Assembly (NCBI GenBank): GCA_963675135.1
Contig: OY776122.1
Coordinates: 83,400,472-83,464,471 of the forward strand
DNA from: Galeopsis tetrahit
Lineage: Eukaryota > Streptophyta > Magnoliopsida > Lamiales > Lamiaceae
DNA: 64,000 bases
Direction of reading: 5' to 3'
Shown: positions 42,924-54,894 of the stretch, in pieces
Numbering within the stretch: the stretch's first letter is position 1
How the letters are laid out: each line of letters begins with the position of its first letter
The notes under the pieces: model-generated
What the model saw: only the letters and a program-made list of their open reading frames with translations
Database searches by the model: none
Told to the model about the DNA's origin: nothing
Position numbers and translations under genes: made by a program

Positions 42924-44635
42924 TCACTCCTCATCACCACCACCATCATCCTCAGTATCATCCCGATCCTGAACCTGGCTACTATCATGAACGTTGTGCG
43001 ACGGCCTCGGCGGCCTCGGCTCCCCACCTATCCCACCCATCTGTCCCATCATCAATGCAAGCTGGTCCTGAAACTCCTTGCGTAAGCGCTCCTCCTGCTG
43101 CCGCATTTGTTCCAGTAAGCGCTGCTCTCTATCTTCATTGACTCTCCGTTCTTCAGCAATAACATTGTTTATGTCTTTCTGGGTGAATCGTCCATAAGTC
43201 GTACCACTTGACGTCTCGCCAGGACCGGAGGAGACCCGTCTGTTCTTGCCTACTTGTCCAAGGCCCCTAACACGTCCATGAGACCTGCCGACCTTCTTCA
43301 CGTACAGTTCAGACATATCGGGTTTGGTGGGGCCTGGGAACCATCCTTTGAACTAGGTTCATCTGACGGATCTCTTGTAGTATTATTGGTGAACTCGTCA
43401 TGTATCTGGTCCTATACGTGCACATTTAAAAGTGGGTTAATACATTTTCAAGTACAATTAAATATATATTTGTTATATAATGTAATGTATATATATATAA
43501 CTTACAAGTATATCACCCATATAGCCACAAGTGTATGTCCCATTTTCGTAACGGTGGTAATATTCAACTATCTTCCAGTCGTATGCAGGACGTCCCATCC
43601 TCTCCTCCTGTATTTTGAATCGAAGACATATACGAATAAATAAACTAAATAATTAACTAAAATTAATTATATATAATTGACCACAAATACTTACAATGCG
43701 TCGTGCGACCTCTGCTGCTCCACGAGATCCGCCTTTATGAGTACCATGGCCAGTACCCGGACCTCCAGGCTCGGATAAGCGGTTCTTACGAGCCTGCTCG
43801 CTCTTCTTAATTGTTTCGGGATTGTTCCAGTGACGAACTAAGGAGTTCCAAACATTCACATCCCACAACGGCCTCTTGTTATCCCTCACCCACGCTTTCT
43901 TGATTTTTTATAACATGTTAGTGTACCGAGTTGCAGCTCTTTGAAGAAAGAGTCTGTACACCTCTGTAGAAGATGTGGCTTCAGGGTCCCACCAGACCTC
44001 GATCTGCAAAAAAAAATTAATTAACGAAGTAATATAACAAAATAACAAAATGTAAAGTTATTTTATACCTGGAATGTATCCCACCACCGCTGTACCGTGC
44101 CGGGTGATACCATAGCCCAGGTGTGTGCACCAAGCTCCATATTCCGGTACATTATCGATCTGATCGTCCTCGAAATTAAATTTGAAGGCATCAACCTGTT
44201 ACACGTATTTTATAATAAATAAAAAATTATTAATAAACATGTTATACATACGTCTAATGAAATTTAAATATAATATATTTACGTATCCCGGTAGATAAAC
44301 AGTCGGATGCGACTGTCGGGTGCATCAGTCGACATGCTGGCCTGTGTCCCGACAGACGGATGTCTAACTGGCGAATGTATCGGTGGAGGGGATTGTTCCT
44401 GTGGATGTGGAACCATATGAGGCAACTGAGGCACCTGAGTGTAATAGGAATTAGGGTTCATTCCGGGCATCTGGGGCAACATTATCCCAGTCATATCGGG
44501 CATATACAAACCCTGTGGTGTCTGCACAGTCGGTGTCTCATCCACCGGCTCTCCTCTACCTCTACCTCTACCTCGCCCATGTCCAGAAGAACCCTGACCA
44601 GGGCCATATCCAGAACCATGTCGACGACCACTCAT
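42924..44635 (-). pseudogene. TnpA-like CACTA accessory gene (Ptta/En/Spm plant transposase family), broken
   Basis: Begins at ATG 44635 with a Gly/Arg-rich segment (HGRGRGRGRGEP), then a Pro-rich part. Conserved exons follow, with splice sites that fit in phase: donor near 44281 to acceptor near 44199 (then LGAHTWAMVSPGTVQRWWDTFQ), next exon from about 44004 (IEVWWDPEATSS, then RDNKRPLWDVNVWNSLVRHW and a Gly-rich motif), next about 43604-43506 (GRPAYDWKIVEYYHRYENG), last from about 43412. The C-terminus (43316-42924) has a Glu/Gln/Arg coiled coil and an acidic end. Two breaks: an in-frame TAA at about 43908-43910, and a one-base frame change near 43318 before MSELYVKKVG. TnpA-type proteins bind the subterminal repeats and assist excision. 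Confidence 0.8.
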
Positions 44636-44821
44636 CTGTCAAAATGAACATTAAAACATTATTAACATTGAACATTGTAACAATTAAAAAACATTATATA
44701 TGAACATCACTGTAACGATTAACACTAAAATATAAATAAGGAATATAATTAAGGAATTAATATTTAGATAACATTGTCTAACAATTAATATTTAGATAAC
44801 ATAGTCTAACAATTAACAACA

Positions 44822-47800
44822 TCATTCATCTTTATCATCTTCAGCTTCATCTTCAGCTTCATCTTCGTCGTCTTCTTCTCCGTCTTCTTCTCCGTCTTCT
44901 TCTTCATCTTCTTCATACTCTGCCATTTCCATCATTGTACCGGTGTCATCAGTTAACATGACAGGATCATCATCTACTTGCACAATCATTTGAGTTTCTA
45001 TGTTATCCTCTTGCCACGCGGGAACTTCATCTTCAGTAGTATCTTTTGCATCCACCAAGTATCTCGGTTTGACTTTGCAAATAAATATTCAATCAGTACG
45101 GGATCCGGGGTATGGACAATAGTAGACTTGTGTGGCTTGACTTGCTAGTACGAATGGATCGTATCGGCCGTAAGATCGCCTCTAATTAAGCTCCACGAGC
45201 TTGTAGTTACGATGAACTTTTGTCCCATTGTTTGAGGGATCAAACCACTGACACTTGAACAAAACCACTTTCTTCTCGTGGTACCCCTGATAGTCCAATT
45301 CGACTACTTCCTCGAGTTTCCCATAGAAATCTTCCTCATCCGCGTCATAGTTTTTTCCCTTGATACAAACCCCACTGTTTGATGTTGCTCTAGATGCACC
45401 ATAAGCCATGGTGTGGAATTTGTACCCGTTCACGTAATACCCTGCGTACGTAAGAACTTGACCAGACGGACCAGCCGAAAGATCGTATAAAAACCTGTCC
45501 TCGACGTGATTTATCTTCACCTATATATATATATATATATAAGCCGAATTAATGTGAGAATTTCTATAACTTAACACTTTACACAGATCGTTATTTTAAG
45601 ATAACTTACAATTTCTTCAAACCACGACGCAAATCCATCTTGTAGTCTTAAATCTGATTCAGCGGCCGAGAGATTTGGTTGAAGAACTTGAAGTTGTTGC
45701 ATGAATAGCCTACGTACGATCGATATAAGATTAATAAGACATGTCAACACTAAGTATTTGATTGACAAACATTTTGGTCGGATTGACTTACTGAACATAT
45801 GGCTGCACCTCATCACAATTCAACAACACGTACGTATGAGCAACTTTTTTCTCCTCGTCTAAAATCCATCTTTTCTTAGGCTTTCCAAATCGTTTGCCAG
45901 ACGCCTTAAATATGGAAAAAGTGCCCTCGACATACTCGTATACTTCGTCCCGACCATCGTAATTACGAGGTACATTGTGTATCCTTGTCGTAACATGGTC
46001 CTCGAAATAGTGAGAACAAAACATTGACGCCTCTCTAGCTAAATAAGCATTTGCAATCGAAGCTTCAACACATGCTTTGTTACCCACGCTTAATTTCAAG
46101 GTGCGAAGATACCTGATTAAATTTTAAGAATCGTAAGTTCATATAATTTGAAGAATCGTATGAGAAATTAATTAAATTACCTCTCGTATGGATACATCCA
46201 TCTGTATTGAACTGGACCACACACTTTTGCTTCATATGCAAGGTGCACAGGTAGATGTTCCATAGAGTTGAAGAAGCTGGGTGGAAAGATACGTTCCAAC
46301 TTGCACAAGATGATTGAGATATCTGTTTCCAGTCGAGTCATGTTGTCAACTGTGATGGTTGTAGAAGTCAACTCCTTAAAAAATAGACTAAGCTCAGTGA
46401 TTGCTTTCCACACAGTGAGCGGCAGAATTTTGTAAAAAACAATCGGTAGTAGTCTCTGCATAAACACGTGACAATCATGACTCTTCATCCCATACAATTT
46501 CAATTTCGATCAGTCAATGCAACGGGACATGTTAGACACATATCCATCTGGAAACTTCAACTCACTTATCCACTTACAAACAACATCCTTCTGCTTCTTA
46601 TCAAGCGAAAAAGAAGCCTTAGGATACTTTGATGTACGTGGACATTTCTTGAGAGAGGGACGACGACAATAATCATTCAGCTCATCTCTTGATTTAGACG
46701 TGTCCTTTGTTTTCCCCTCCACATTCATCACCGTGTTGAAAACGTTATCAAACACATTTTTCTCAATATGCATCACGTCTAAATTGTGTCGTATCAACAA
46801 GGTACTCCAATACGGCAACTCCCAGAAAATGCTTTTCCACTTCCACCCTCCAGAAAGTTTTTTGTTGTGAGCCTCAGCACCATCCTCTGTAACCTTTCTA
46901 TATCCCAAATGATCAATTTCGTATAGGAGACTTGCACCCGTTCGAATAGGCGGTGGATCATCTGTGACTACTACTCCGGCCATGAATGCAGTTTTATTCG
47001 TTCGCCACGTGTGATTCGGTGGTAAGAACTTTCGGTGGTTGTCGAACCACGACTGCTTTCGACTTTTATTCAAATAGAATGCATCGGTGTACTCTCCACA
47101 ATATGGACAAGCAAGCCTTCCGGCTGTACTCCAACCAGACAACATTGAGTATGCTGGGAAGTCACTAATGGTCCAGATAAGTGCAGCTCGCATCAAAAAG
47201 TTTTGCTTTCTAGCAACATCGTAAGTTTGCACCCCATTTTCCCATAAAAATCTCAAATCTGCTATCAGTGGTTGCAAAAACACATCAAGTTTGTCCTTCG
47301 GACTTTTAGGCCCGGGCACGAGAATCGAAAGAAACATGAATTGATCCTTCATGCATAACCACGGGGGTAGATTGTACGGAGTAAGTATAACTGGCCATGA
47401 CGAATATTGTTTTCCCGTCATTCCAAACGGTGCAAAACCGTCTGTGCTCAAGCCCAACCTCACATTCCTAATTTCAGATGCAAAATTAGGATACGAACGG
47501 TCCAAATGCTTCCAAGCCAGCGAGTCTGTCGGGTGACGCATAACACCAGAGTCATCAGAAGCGCACGAGGCATGCCATGTCATATCCTTCGCAGTGGCCT
47601 TGGACATGTACAATCTTTGCAAACGAGGAATTATCGGAAAGTAGAACATCTCCTTAACCGGGCGTTTCTTTTTCAACCGACCATCTACATCAACCCTACT
47701 CGGCTTATACCATGATCGACCACAAATCTTACAAAAATCTAGTTCGCTGTCTACACCCCAAAATAACATGCAATTCTGTGCACAACAATCAATCCTTTCT

Positions 47801-48483
47801 ACCGGAAGACCCATCCCACTCATCAAATGTTTGGTGTCGTTAAATTTCTTGGGAACCTTATTTTCGGGAGGACAAATCTCACGAATCAACTCAACAACCT
47901 GATTGTATCCCCTTTCAGACAATCTGTTTTCCGTTTTAATGTTCAACAATCTGGAATTGAATGACAACTGCGAATGAGATTCACAACCAGGATACAAGTC
48001 TTGGTCCGCTGCACGAAGCATGTCGTAAAACTGTGCCGCATTCTCGTTAGGGGGTTCTTCATTAAGTGCCTCCTCTTCCACGTCGATTCCAAAATCAATG
48101 TTTGGGCCACCCATTAACTCTTCTACCATAGTGTGGTACGAACTAGGTCCCGCTGGGTCAACGTCGTTTGAAGTTGACGCATATTCATTAGTGTTTTGAT
48201 ACGGACGTGGACCCCAAATCTCTTCCCCGTGATAAATCCAATTATAATAATTCAGTGTAAAACCATTTCGATATAAATGAGATTTCACTTCATTAGGATC
48301 TCTATAAGTTTGATTTCGACATCTAGCTTTCGAACAAGGACACCTAATTTTTCCTTCCCAAATCGAGTTCGGATTACTAGTAGCAAATTCAATAAATCCA
48401 TTTATTCCACTAACAAATCAAGGGTTCATAATCCCATTCACTAATCTTGGACTATACATCCAACTACGAATTGAATAATCCAT
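44822..48483 (-). pseudogene. TnpD-like CACTA transposase (TNP2 family), four in-frame stops
   Basis: Starts at ATG 48483 (MDYSIRSWMYSPRLVNG), with the transposase-associated zinc region GKIRCPCSKARCRN near 48345. The TNP2/Transposase_21 core follows in 48288-46510 (LACPYCGEY, LIRHNLDVMHIEKNVFDNV), then a DUF4218-type segment (HDCHVFMQRLLPIVFYKILP, 46503-46181). After an intron (46180-46113) come further exons: 46112 to about 45795, about 45708-45608, and 45520 onward with DUF4216-type GYYVNGYKFHT and VVLFKCQWFDP. The C-terminus is very acidic. Splice joins keep phase. Stops in the reading frame: TGA 48420-48418, TGA 46512-46510, TAG 45184-45182, TGA 45091-45089. No frameshift was seen. The catalytic core would cleave DNA at CACTA ends; here it cannot be made in full. 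Confidence 0.88.
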
Positions 48484-49084
48484 GTCAATCGACGTCTACA
48501 AACACACAAACAACCAACGTCTCATTTCCAACTCTATTAAAATCAATTAATATAATTCTAATTATATTCTAATAATTATTCTAACACCCTAATTAACAAA
48601 TAAATTCATATAGACATATAACACAAATATAATTCTAACACTCTAATTAACAAATAAATTCATATAACTTAATTATTAAAACATACATACATATATAAAA
48701 ATACATGCTTATAAACACAACATAATTAATTAACAATTTATAAATTCTTACAATTAACACATGCATGCATAAAAATTAACAATTCTAATAATTTTATATA
48801 TACATACAATATATATGCATATATATACATATATATACTAAAACTAATATATACACATATAACTTCAAATTTAACCAATGAAAACGAAAAAAATTACCGT
48901 AGAAATGCTCCCGTCGAAGTGTAGAACACAAATGGCCAAAAACCGAGTTCGATCCGCAAACGAAGGTGATTTTTGAGTGGGGAGGTGTAAAACTCGAAGC
49001 TTCAATTAATGGAGGTTTGGGGGAGGGGGTTGCGGCTGTAACGTTCTGGAAGAGAGGGGGTTTGGCCAATTTATATTTAATTAG
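48484..49084. other. CACTA 5' leader region
   Basis: AT-rich sequence upstream of the TnpD-like start, with TATATA-rich tracts (48790-48850) that could serve as promoter. A GC-richer part at 48890-49070 may be a leader exon. Not resolved further. Confidence 0.4.
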
Positions 49085-49310
49085 GGCATCGGGGAAGGCA
49101 TCGGGCCCACTGCCGATGCCATTTTGCATCGGGGGGCCGTTACCAAATGGCATCGGGGCCCACTGCCGATGCCATTTTGCATCGGCCATTAAATGTCGAT
49201 GCCATTTCGCATCGGGGCCCACTGCCGATGCCATTTTGCATCGGGCATTAAATGCCGTCCCCTTTTCGCATCGGCCGGCCTGTCGATGCCATTTGCCGAT
49301 GCCTTTTGGA
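49085..49310. repeat. CACTA right subterminal repeat region
   Basis: About eight copies of GGCATCGG/CCGATGCC and near variants (TCGATGCC), mirroring the left end. Confidence 0.9.
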
Positions 49311-49328
49311 AAATATTTTGTAGTGAAG

Positions 49329-49861
49329 GTTGTACGTGAAAACATTAATTCTCTTCCTCTACCTTACAAATAAGGACAAAAACTTCTTCAGTCATCAAAA
49401 GTCCCCTACTTTGTTAAATCTAACAAAAACAGAGTAAATGGCCTTATATGTCTTGAATTTCAGCATACATTGTTATTAACTTTGAAATACTCATGGTTGT
49501 TGTGTATTTGTGCCTCAATCCTCCTTATTTTTATTTGGATTTAACCAAACTAAATGCCACTGACAACACTAAAAAAGTTTTTTGTGAAATGTTTCTGAAG
49601 GAGAGTGCTTGAGTTCTCCTGATAACTAAAAAGTATAGCATGTCCGAATCTAATTGGGATAGGAGCGCATGTTTGAAAAATGATCTTAGGGTGTAAGGTT
49701 GGGCCGGGAGGATCTCTTAACAACTTGTTTTTTCTTTATATAGGAGTTAATTCACAAAAACGTGTCACAATAAGGAAGAAATGGAAAATTAGCACACTTG
49801 TAACTTGGTCTGATCTTCATGAACAACAACGTTGCGCGTCGTTCCTAAGTTGCTAAAAAAA
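49329..49861. other. Intergenic DNA
   Basis: No ORF or transposon end seen between the CACTA element and the Helitron start. Confidence 0.45.
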
Positions 49862-51556
49862 TCTATATATGGGGTATATAAAAACACAATAGTTTCCTGA
49901 AAAAGTTTCCCGCCCATTTATCTTTACTATTTCTGGAAAGTAAAAATTCTATACCCATGACAGCCCTGACATGAGTAGGCTAAAAGTCACTGAATAGGCC
50001 ATTGTCTTCAAATCTATATCTATATATATATAAAAACAGAATAGTCAAGTTCCCGCCTAAATCTTAGAAATTTTAAAATATTATTTCTGTGTGGCCCACA
50101 ATCTCATTCCAGAATCTTCTGTCCTTTGGGCTCCCTACAATCTCCTATCCAGACTAGGGTTTTTTATTCTTCTTTCTCAATTCTTTTAAATTTAATCATT
50201 TGCAGTTGAAAATATAAAATCTTCTTCTTTATTGCATTCCCACTAAAATTCCAGGTTGCAGAAATCGGCGTTGGGCGTCGCCTACCGCCGCGATTTCCTC
50301 CAAGTCGGCAACGTTAGTCGATTGTGGCATTATGCGAGCCTAGACGCCACTTAGGCGGCCCTATTCCGCCTAATCTATGATATTGGAGGTGCTAAGAAAG
50401 TACAGAAAAAATCCCACCAAATCAGATGTCTGTTGTTGCTCGCTACTACAGACACGGGAGAGAGCCTGCTGCTGCAACGGGAATACTGCGACGAGCCGAC
50501 AACGATGGGCCGACGGGAGTTGCCGAATTAGTTCATTTTAGCGGCGCAATCTTTGCTACCGATAGTAGAGCATTCTCCAAACTTTGCCTATAGGCTGTAT
50601 GGGCGGCTAATGAGAATTGAGAAGTAATTAGGTTTTTTGTTTTGTTATATTAATTAGGGTTTACCTTTTTTTGGGCCGTATATATAGAATTAGTCCAATA
50701 GGCAATTTTAGCCCAGTTAATCAACCAAACATAGAATATATATAAATTTTAAAAGGACATGGTTATACACACACGCTTTTATTGAGGACACCCACCCACC
50801 CATTCTCCTCTCTGCGCCGCCCCATCGCAGCCACGCACGCCACCGGGCCCTTCTCTCCCCCAGCCCCCGCTCCCGCCTGCAGCAATTACGCGACTCTCGC
50901 GTCGCCTCCACTCCTCCGCAACGCCGCTGTTGGCCGCTTCTCTCCATCCGCCGAACCCTCCTTATCTTCTCCTTTCAATTTTGAAAATTTCTGTAAGTTT
51001 TTTTTGTAGGTATTCTATCATTTTTGTAATTTAAAAAACAGATCTATAGATTTCTGTAATTTTTATGTGTTTGGTTGAAAATTCAGAACATTTTCTACAA
51101 CCGTTCATTTTCTTAAAAAATGTTTTTCTTTTTTCGAATTGTTGTTGTTTTCGAAAATTTTGTTCGAAATTATTGTATTTTGTCGATTCTTTTTTTATGT
51201 TTTCGAGATTAATTACTCTTTTCAAAATCATTTCCGAAATTGTTGTTTTCTTCAACAATGTTAATTGAAAATTTGAAGATTTTTTTAATGTATTGTTGTC
51301 TATATTTTTTAATGATCTATTTGGTATTTTATTTAATGTTTTTTAGTTTGCATTTTAATGTTTGATTGAATGAAAGGTTAATATTATTTTATTAATTTAA
51401 TGAATTAATTGGTATAAAACCCAATTAATAAGTGTCGAAGTTGCAGATAGACCAGTCTTATTGGTATTTTATTGTTAAATTCTACTCCATATCTCTCTCT
51501 CAAATTATACCCATCAATATTTTTCCAAACCTCAATTATTTTCTTCCATAATTTTA

Positions 51557-51748
51557 CACTCCCTCCATTCTTACCCAACATTCTTTTTTTTTCGTATGTA
51601 GCTATACAATGTTTTTGGCAAAGTATTTTCTCTCACACTTCGTTATATTCTTCTCTCTCAATTAAATCACCTCTAATATCACAATATTATATTATATTTC
51701 TTAATCTTCGTGTTCATGTTAGAAGCTAATAGTGGGACGGAGGGAGTA
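51557..51748. mobile_element. Stowaway-like MITE (diverged)
   Basis: Inverted ends CTCCCTCCATTCTTACCC and GGGACGGAGGGAGTA bracket about 190 bp of AT-rich DNA. CTCCCTCCGTCCC ends with TA duplications mark Tc1/mariner-derived Stowaway elements. The left TA is not perfect. Confidence 0.6.
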
Positions 51749-53647
51749 TCATCCTACTAAAATTAGTTTGTCTTTCATAAATTTGTGGGTTCAATCATTA
51801 AATACCACAATAAGTTACATTCCAGAACTTATTATTTAATAGTGATGTTATAATTCCACTACATGACATGAATCTATTGTGATTTTTTTTTTGCTTAAAA
51901 AATATCTCATTTTTAACCTGAATCTATTATAATTTTCTACTCAAATTCAGGCTCGCTCTCTTCATCCGAAGGGGGTATTTGAGTTAAGTTTTTGTAAATT
52001 TAATAATTTAGTTTTCGGGTTGACAGTTTTAGGACCGTAACTTTTCTTATTGACAATTTAGGGGCAGTATATTTAGTTTGATTTTGGTTGATTCGGATTG
52101 CTTTGGCCTCAATTTGTAACTTTCTAAAGTTATTGTCCTTAAATTGTCAGTCCAAAAAATTACCGTTCTCATTTTATCCCCGAAAATATAATTTTTTTTG
52201 TTCGTAGGATAAGGCTCTAATCTAAGCAAGCTCCATATAGATAGGGGGAGGTTTCTCTCATCCTGTGCAAGAGGTCACCTTTTATATCCGCAGATGCCTG
52301 GATTTGTGTATCTAAAGATTTCGTGCACACACTTCTAAGTTTTAAGTCATAACAAGTTCATTGTGATACATATGAGGTCTTTGGAGCCTCCGCGTACTAA
52401 ATGCGTCACCACAACTTCACTATGTATTCTTCTTTTCTATATTCTAAGTTCTATATATGATTGTATAAATCAAACGATTTTGTGTTGTTTAAATTAATAT
52501 TGAGATAATTGTGAGGTGTTAGACACTTGGGCTATACTGTTTTGTTAAAAAAATATATTATTCGTTGTATTATTTTTAATACAATTCACTCTTCTTCTCT
52601 CCTATATTTTAAGTTTTGTATATGATTGTATAAATCAAACAATTTTGTATTATTTAAATTTATATTGGCATAATTGTAAGGTGTTGGGCACTTGGGCTAT
52701 ATATGACTTTATTAAAATAAATATTATTTATTGTATTATGACTATTATCTTTAATAAAAAAATTCAAATGATTTATACTTATAGTTAAATATTAAAGTTA
52801 AATTAATATAAAACTTATTTTAAAAAATTCAAAATGCAGATTGCAATTGCAGCATATTGAATTAAATATTTTCTTTTTATGTAGTGTACATTTTTTTTTA
52901 AAATCAAGATTGTAGTATATGAATTATATATTATATTATATGTTGTATTTGAATTAAATGTTATCTTTTTATGTAATGTTAATAGTGTACATTTTTTTAA
53001 AATCAAGATCGTAGTATATGAATTATTATATTATATGTTGTATTAATTGTGAAATCGGTCAAACTTAATTGTCTAATTAATATATCACTGTTTTTTTTAT
53101 TTTAAATTATTATTTCAAAGAAATAATAATAACTTTTGTAACACACCATTAATATTTAATAAGAAGTGTAGACACCTAAATTTTATCGGTCCCTCTACCT
53201 GATTTGAGCCTCTAAAGCCCAATAAATTAATTTAAAAATCAAGACGGGCCTCTAAAGTCCAATAAATCAAGACGGGCCTCTAAAGTCCAACAAATCAAAT
53301 TGAGCCCAAATAGAGTATTCTTAGCCCAAGTAATTCAAAATTTGAATTAAACCCTAACCACTTGCACAAATATCTCCCTGGCACATTTTTTTTTTTTTGA
53401 TCAGGCAAATTAACTTCATTTATTTATGGAACAACAATTAACATGTATAGCAGCAAGGTAATATTGTAACCTTATCCTGCAAAATATAAAACAGAAACCC
53501 CATAGTCACTAAACATTAACCAAGAGTCTAGGACTAACTATAGAGGCCTCATTTCATTCATTTCAGAATCAAGAAATCAGAAGCATTGAAGGCTCTAAAA
53601 TTCTCTACAGAGATTTTATAGTGTTCTTCAGCAAGCGGAGGAGCTTT

Positions 53648-53933
53648 AAAGGCGTTCTTCGTGCAAAGCGGCGGCAAGAAGCTCCGCTTCAAAGGCGTTC
53701 TTCGTGCAAAGCGGTGTTCGAGTGGAGATCAAGGTGCTAAGCCTCTTCAATTCGGCGTTTCTTCAAGGCGTTCTTCGTGCAAAGCGGCGAAAAGCAGCGT
53801 TCGAGTGGAGATCAAGGTAACAGCCCCTTCGATTCGGCGTTTCTTCAAGGCGTTCTTCGTGCAAAGCGGCGAGAAGTATTGTTCGAGCGGAGATCAAGGT
53901 ACTAAGCCTCTTCGATTCGACGTTTCTTCAAGG
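53648..53933 (+). repeat. Tandem repeat of ~75-82 bp inside Helitron B
   Basis: GGCGTTCTTCGTGCAAAGCGG occurs at 53651, 53694, 53767 and 53849. The last copies share a longer unit that also contains GAG(T/C)GGAGATCAAGGT and TTCGGCGTTTCTTCAAG. The GC-rich unit stands out from its surroundings. Downstream (53968-54045) is a second, shorter repeat of GTCCCGAAAAG. The 142-codon frame across it is probably incidental. Confidence 0.8.
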
Positions 53934-54586
53934 AGGAGGTGTTTCGTGGATCTTCAATGGCGTTCGTCCCGAAAAAGTCCCAATAAGTCCCAAAAGGTCC
54001 CGAAAAGGTCCCGAAAAGTCCTGGATAACCCGAAAGGTCCCGTAAGTCGACGTTTAAATCCAAAATACGGCGTCAAGCCCTTGGATTAGCGTTACAAAGT
54101 CCCAAATTCAAGAACGATTTTCAACGACGTTCATCACAAAAGTCCATAAATTCAACGTTTAATAAAAAAATACGGTGCTAAACCTTTGGATTAACGTTAT
54201 AAAGCCCCAAATACAAGATCGGAGCGGATTCGGCTGCGAATTCGACCCCAAAAGCTCAAGGAAATCAAGTGAAGTTCAAGAAGAGAGAATCAGAGGAGCA
54301 AATTAGAGATTGTAACCCACAAATACTCGGTTTTAATCCGAAAGAAACAAAATTGTTTCGCATTTTCGCGAATTTGTGTTTACAAGGAGTATTATATAAA
54401 GTATATATTGACCGTGCAACGCATGGGTGAATTACTAGTTTTAAAATAATGATTTGGCACAACTACCCATAATAATGTTTCTGAAAAGAATAAATTTACT
54501 AAAATGTATGGGGTATTATAGTTATTAGATTTTCTATGTGTTATTTTTATTGATTTTCTATATTATTTAATTCAATGAAATTCATA

Positions 54587-54894
54587 CTCCCTCCGTTTCA
54601 GGATTTTGTGCATGGTTTAACCGTCACGGAAATTAAGAAAATGGAATATAGTGATGTGTATGGTAGAATAAAGGAGGGATATTATTAGTAATTTATTGAC
54701 TAAAGTGGGAGGAGATTTGACTAAAGTTATAAATTTAGTTAAGTTGTGGGCCCAAGTAAAATAAAGGAGGGGTAATATTGATAAAAATTAGTATGTGAGT
54801 TATTTTCTTTTTTAGAGTGTGCAAAAAAGGTGGGCAAATAATGTTGGGACGCCCGTTAAGAAAAGTGTACAAATTATCACGGACACGGAGGGAG
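54587..54894. mobile_element. Stowaway-type MITE
   Basis: 308 bp with ends CTCCCTCCGTTTCAGG and, reversed, CTCCCTCCGTGTCCGT, flanked by TA on both sides (54585-54586, 54895-54896). Ends and duplication are those of plant Stowaway elements mobilised by Tc1/mariner-type transposases. No ORF. Confidence 0.85.

Larger units (their letters stand above)
41791..49325 (-). mobile_element. CACTA (En/Spm) DNA transposon, near full length but with broken genes
   Basis: Left end CACTACAAAAAAATTG and right end TTTTGTAGTG are inverted CACTA termini, flanked by AAG on both sides (41788-41790 and 49326-49328), the 3-bp duplication of this family. Length is 7535 bp. Both ends carry dense copies of GGCATCGG/CCGATGCC, likely the TnpA-binding subterminal repeats. 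Two minus-strand genes follow the usual order: TnpD-like transposase (44822-48483), then a TnpA-like gene (42924-44635). Both contain stop codons in otherwise open frames, so the element should not move itself but may respond to a related transposase. Confidence 0.95.
50019..54438 (+). mobile_element. Non-autonomous Helitron B
   Basis: Starts TCTATATATATATAAAAACAG after an A, almost the same as Helitron A, followed by AAGTTCCCGCC. Ends ATTACTAG before T, with hairpin CCGTGC/GCATGG (loop AAC) ahead of it. Length is 4420 bp. No Rep/helicase ORF. The interior holds a GC-rich stretch at about 50780-50990 ending in a donor-like CTGTAAGTTT (possible captured first exon), a Stowaway-like MITE, a poly-T tract at 53390 next to a TGATCAGGCAAATTAAC phrase (retroposon tail in reverse), and tandem repeats at 53648-53933. 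Segment 52080-52280 resembles 32025-32300 in Helitron A. Confidence 0.68.

Noticed and set aside
53661..54089. 142-codon Arg/Ser-rich ORF in Helitron B
   Set aside because: It overlies the tandem repeat, and the amino acid pattern simply follows the repeat.
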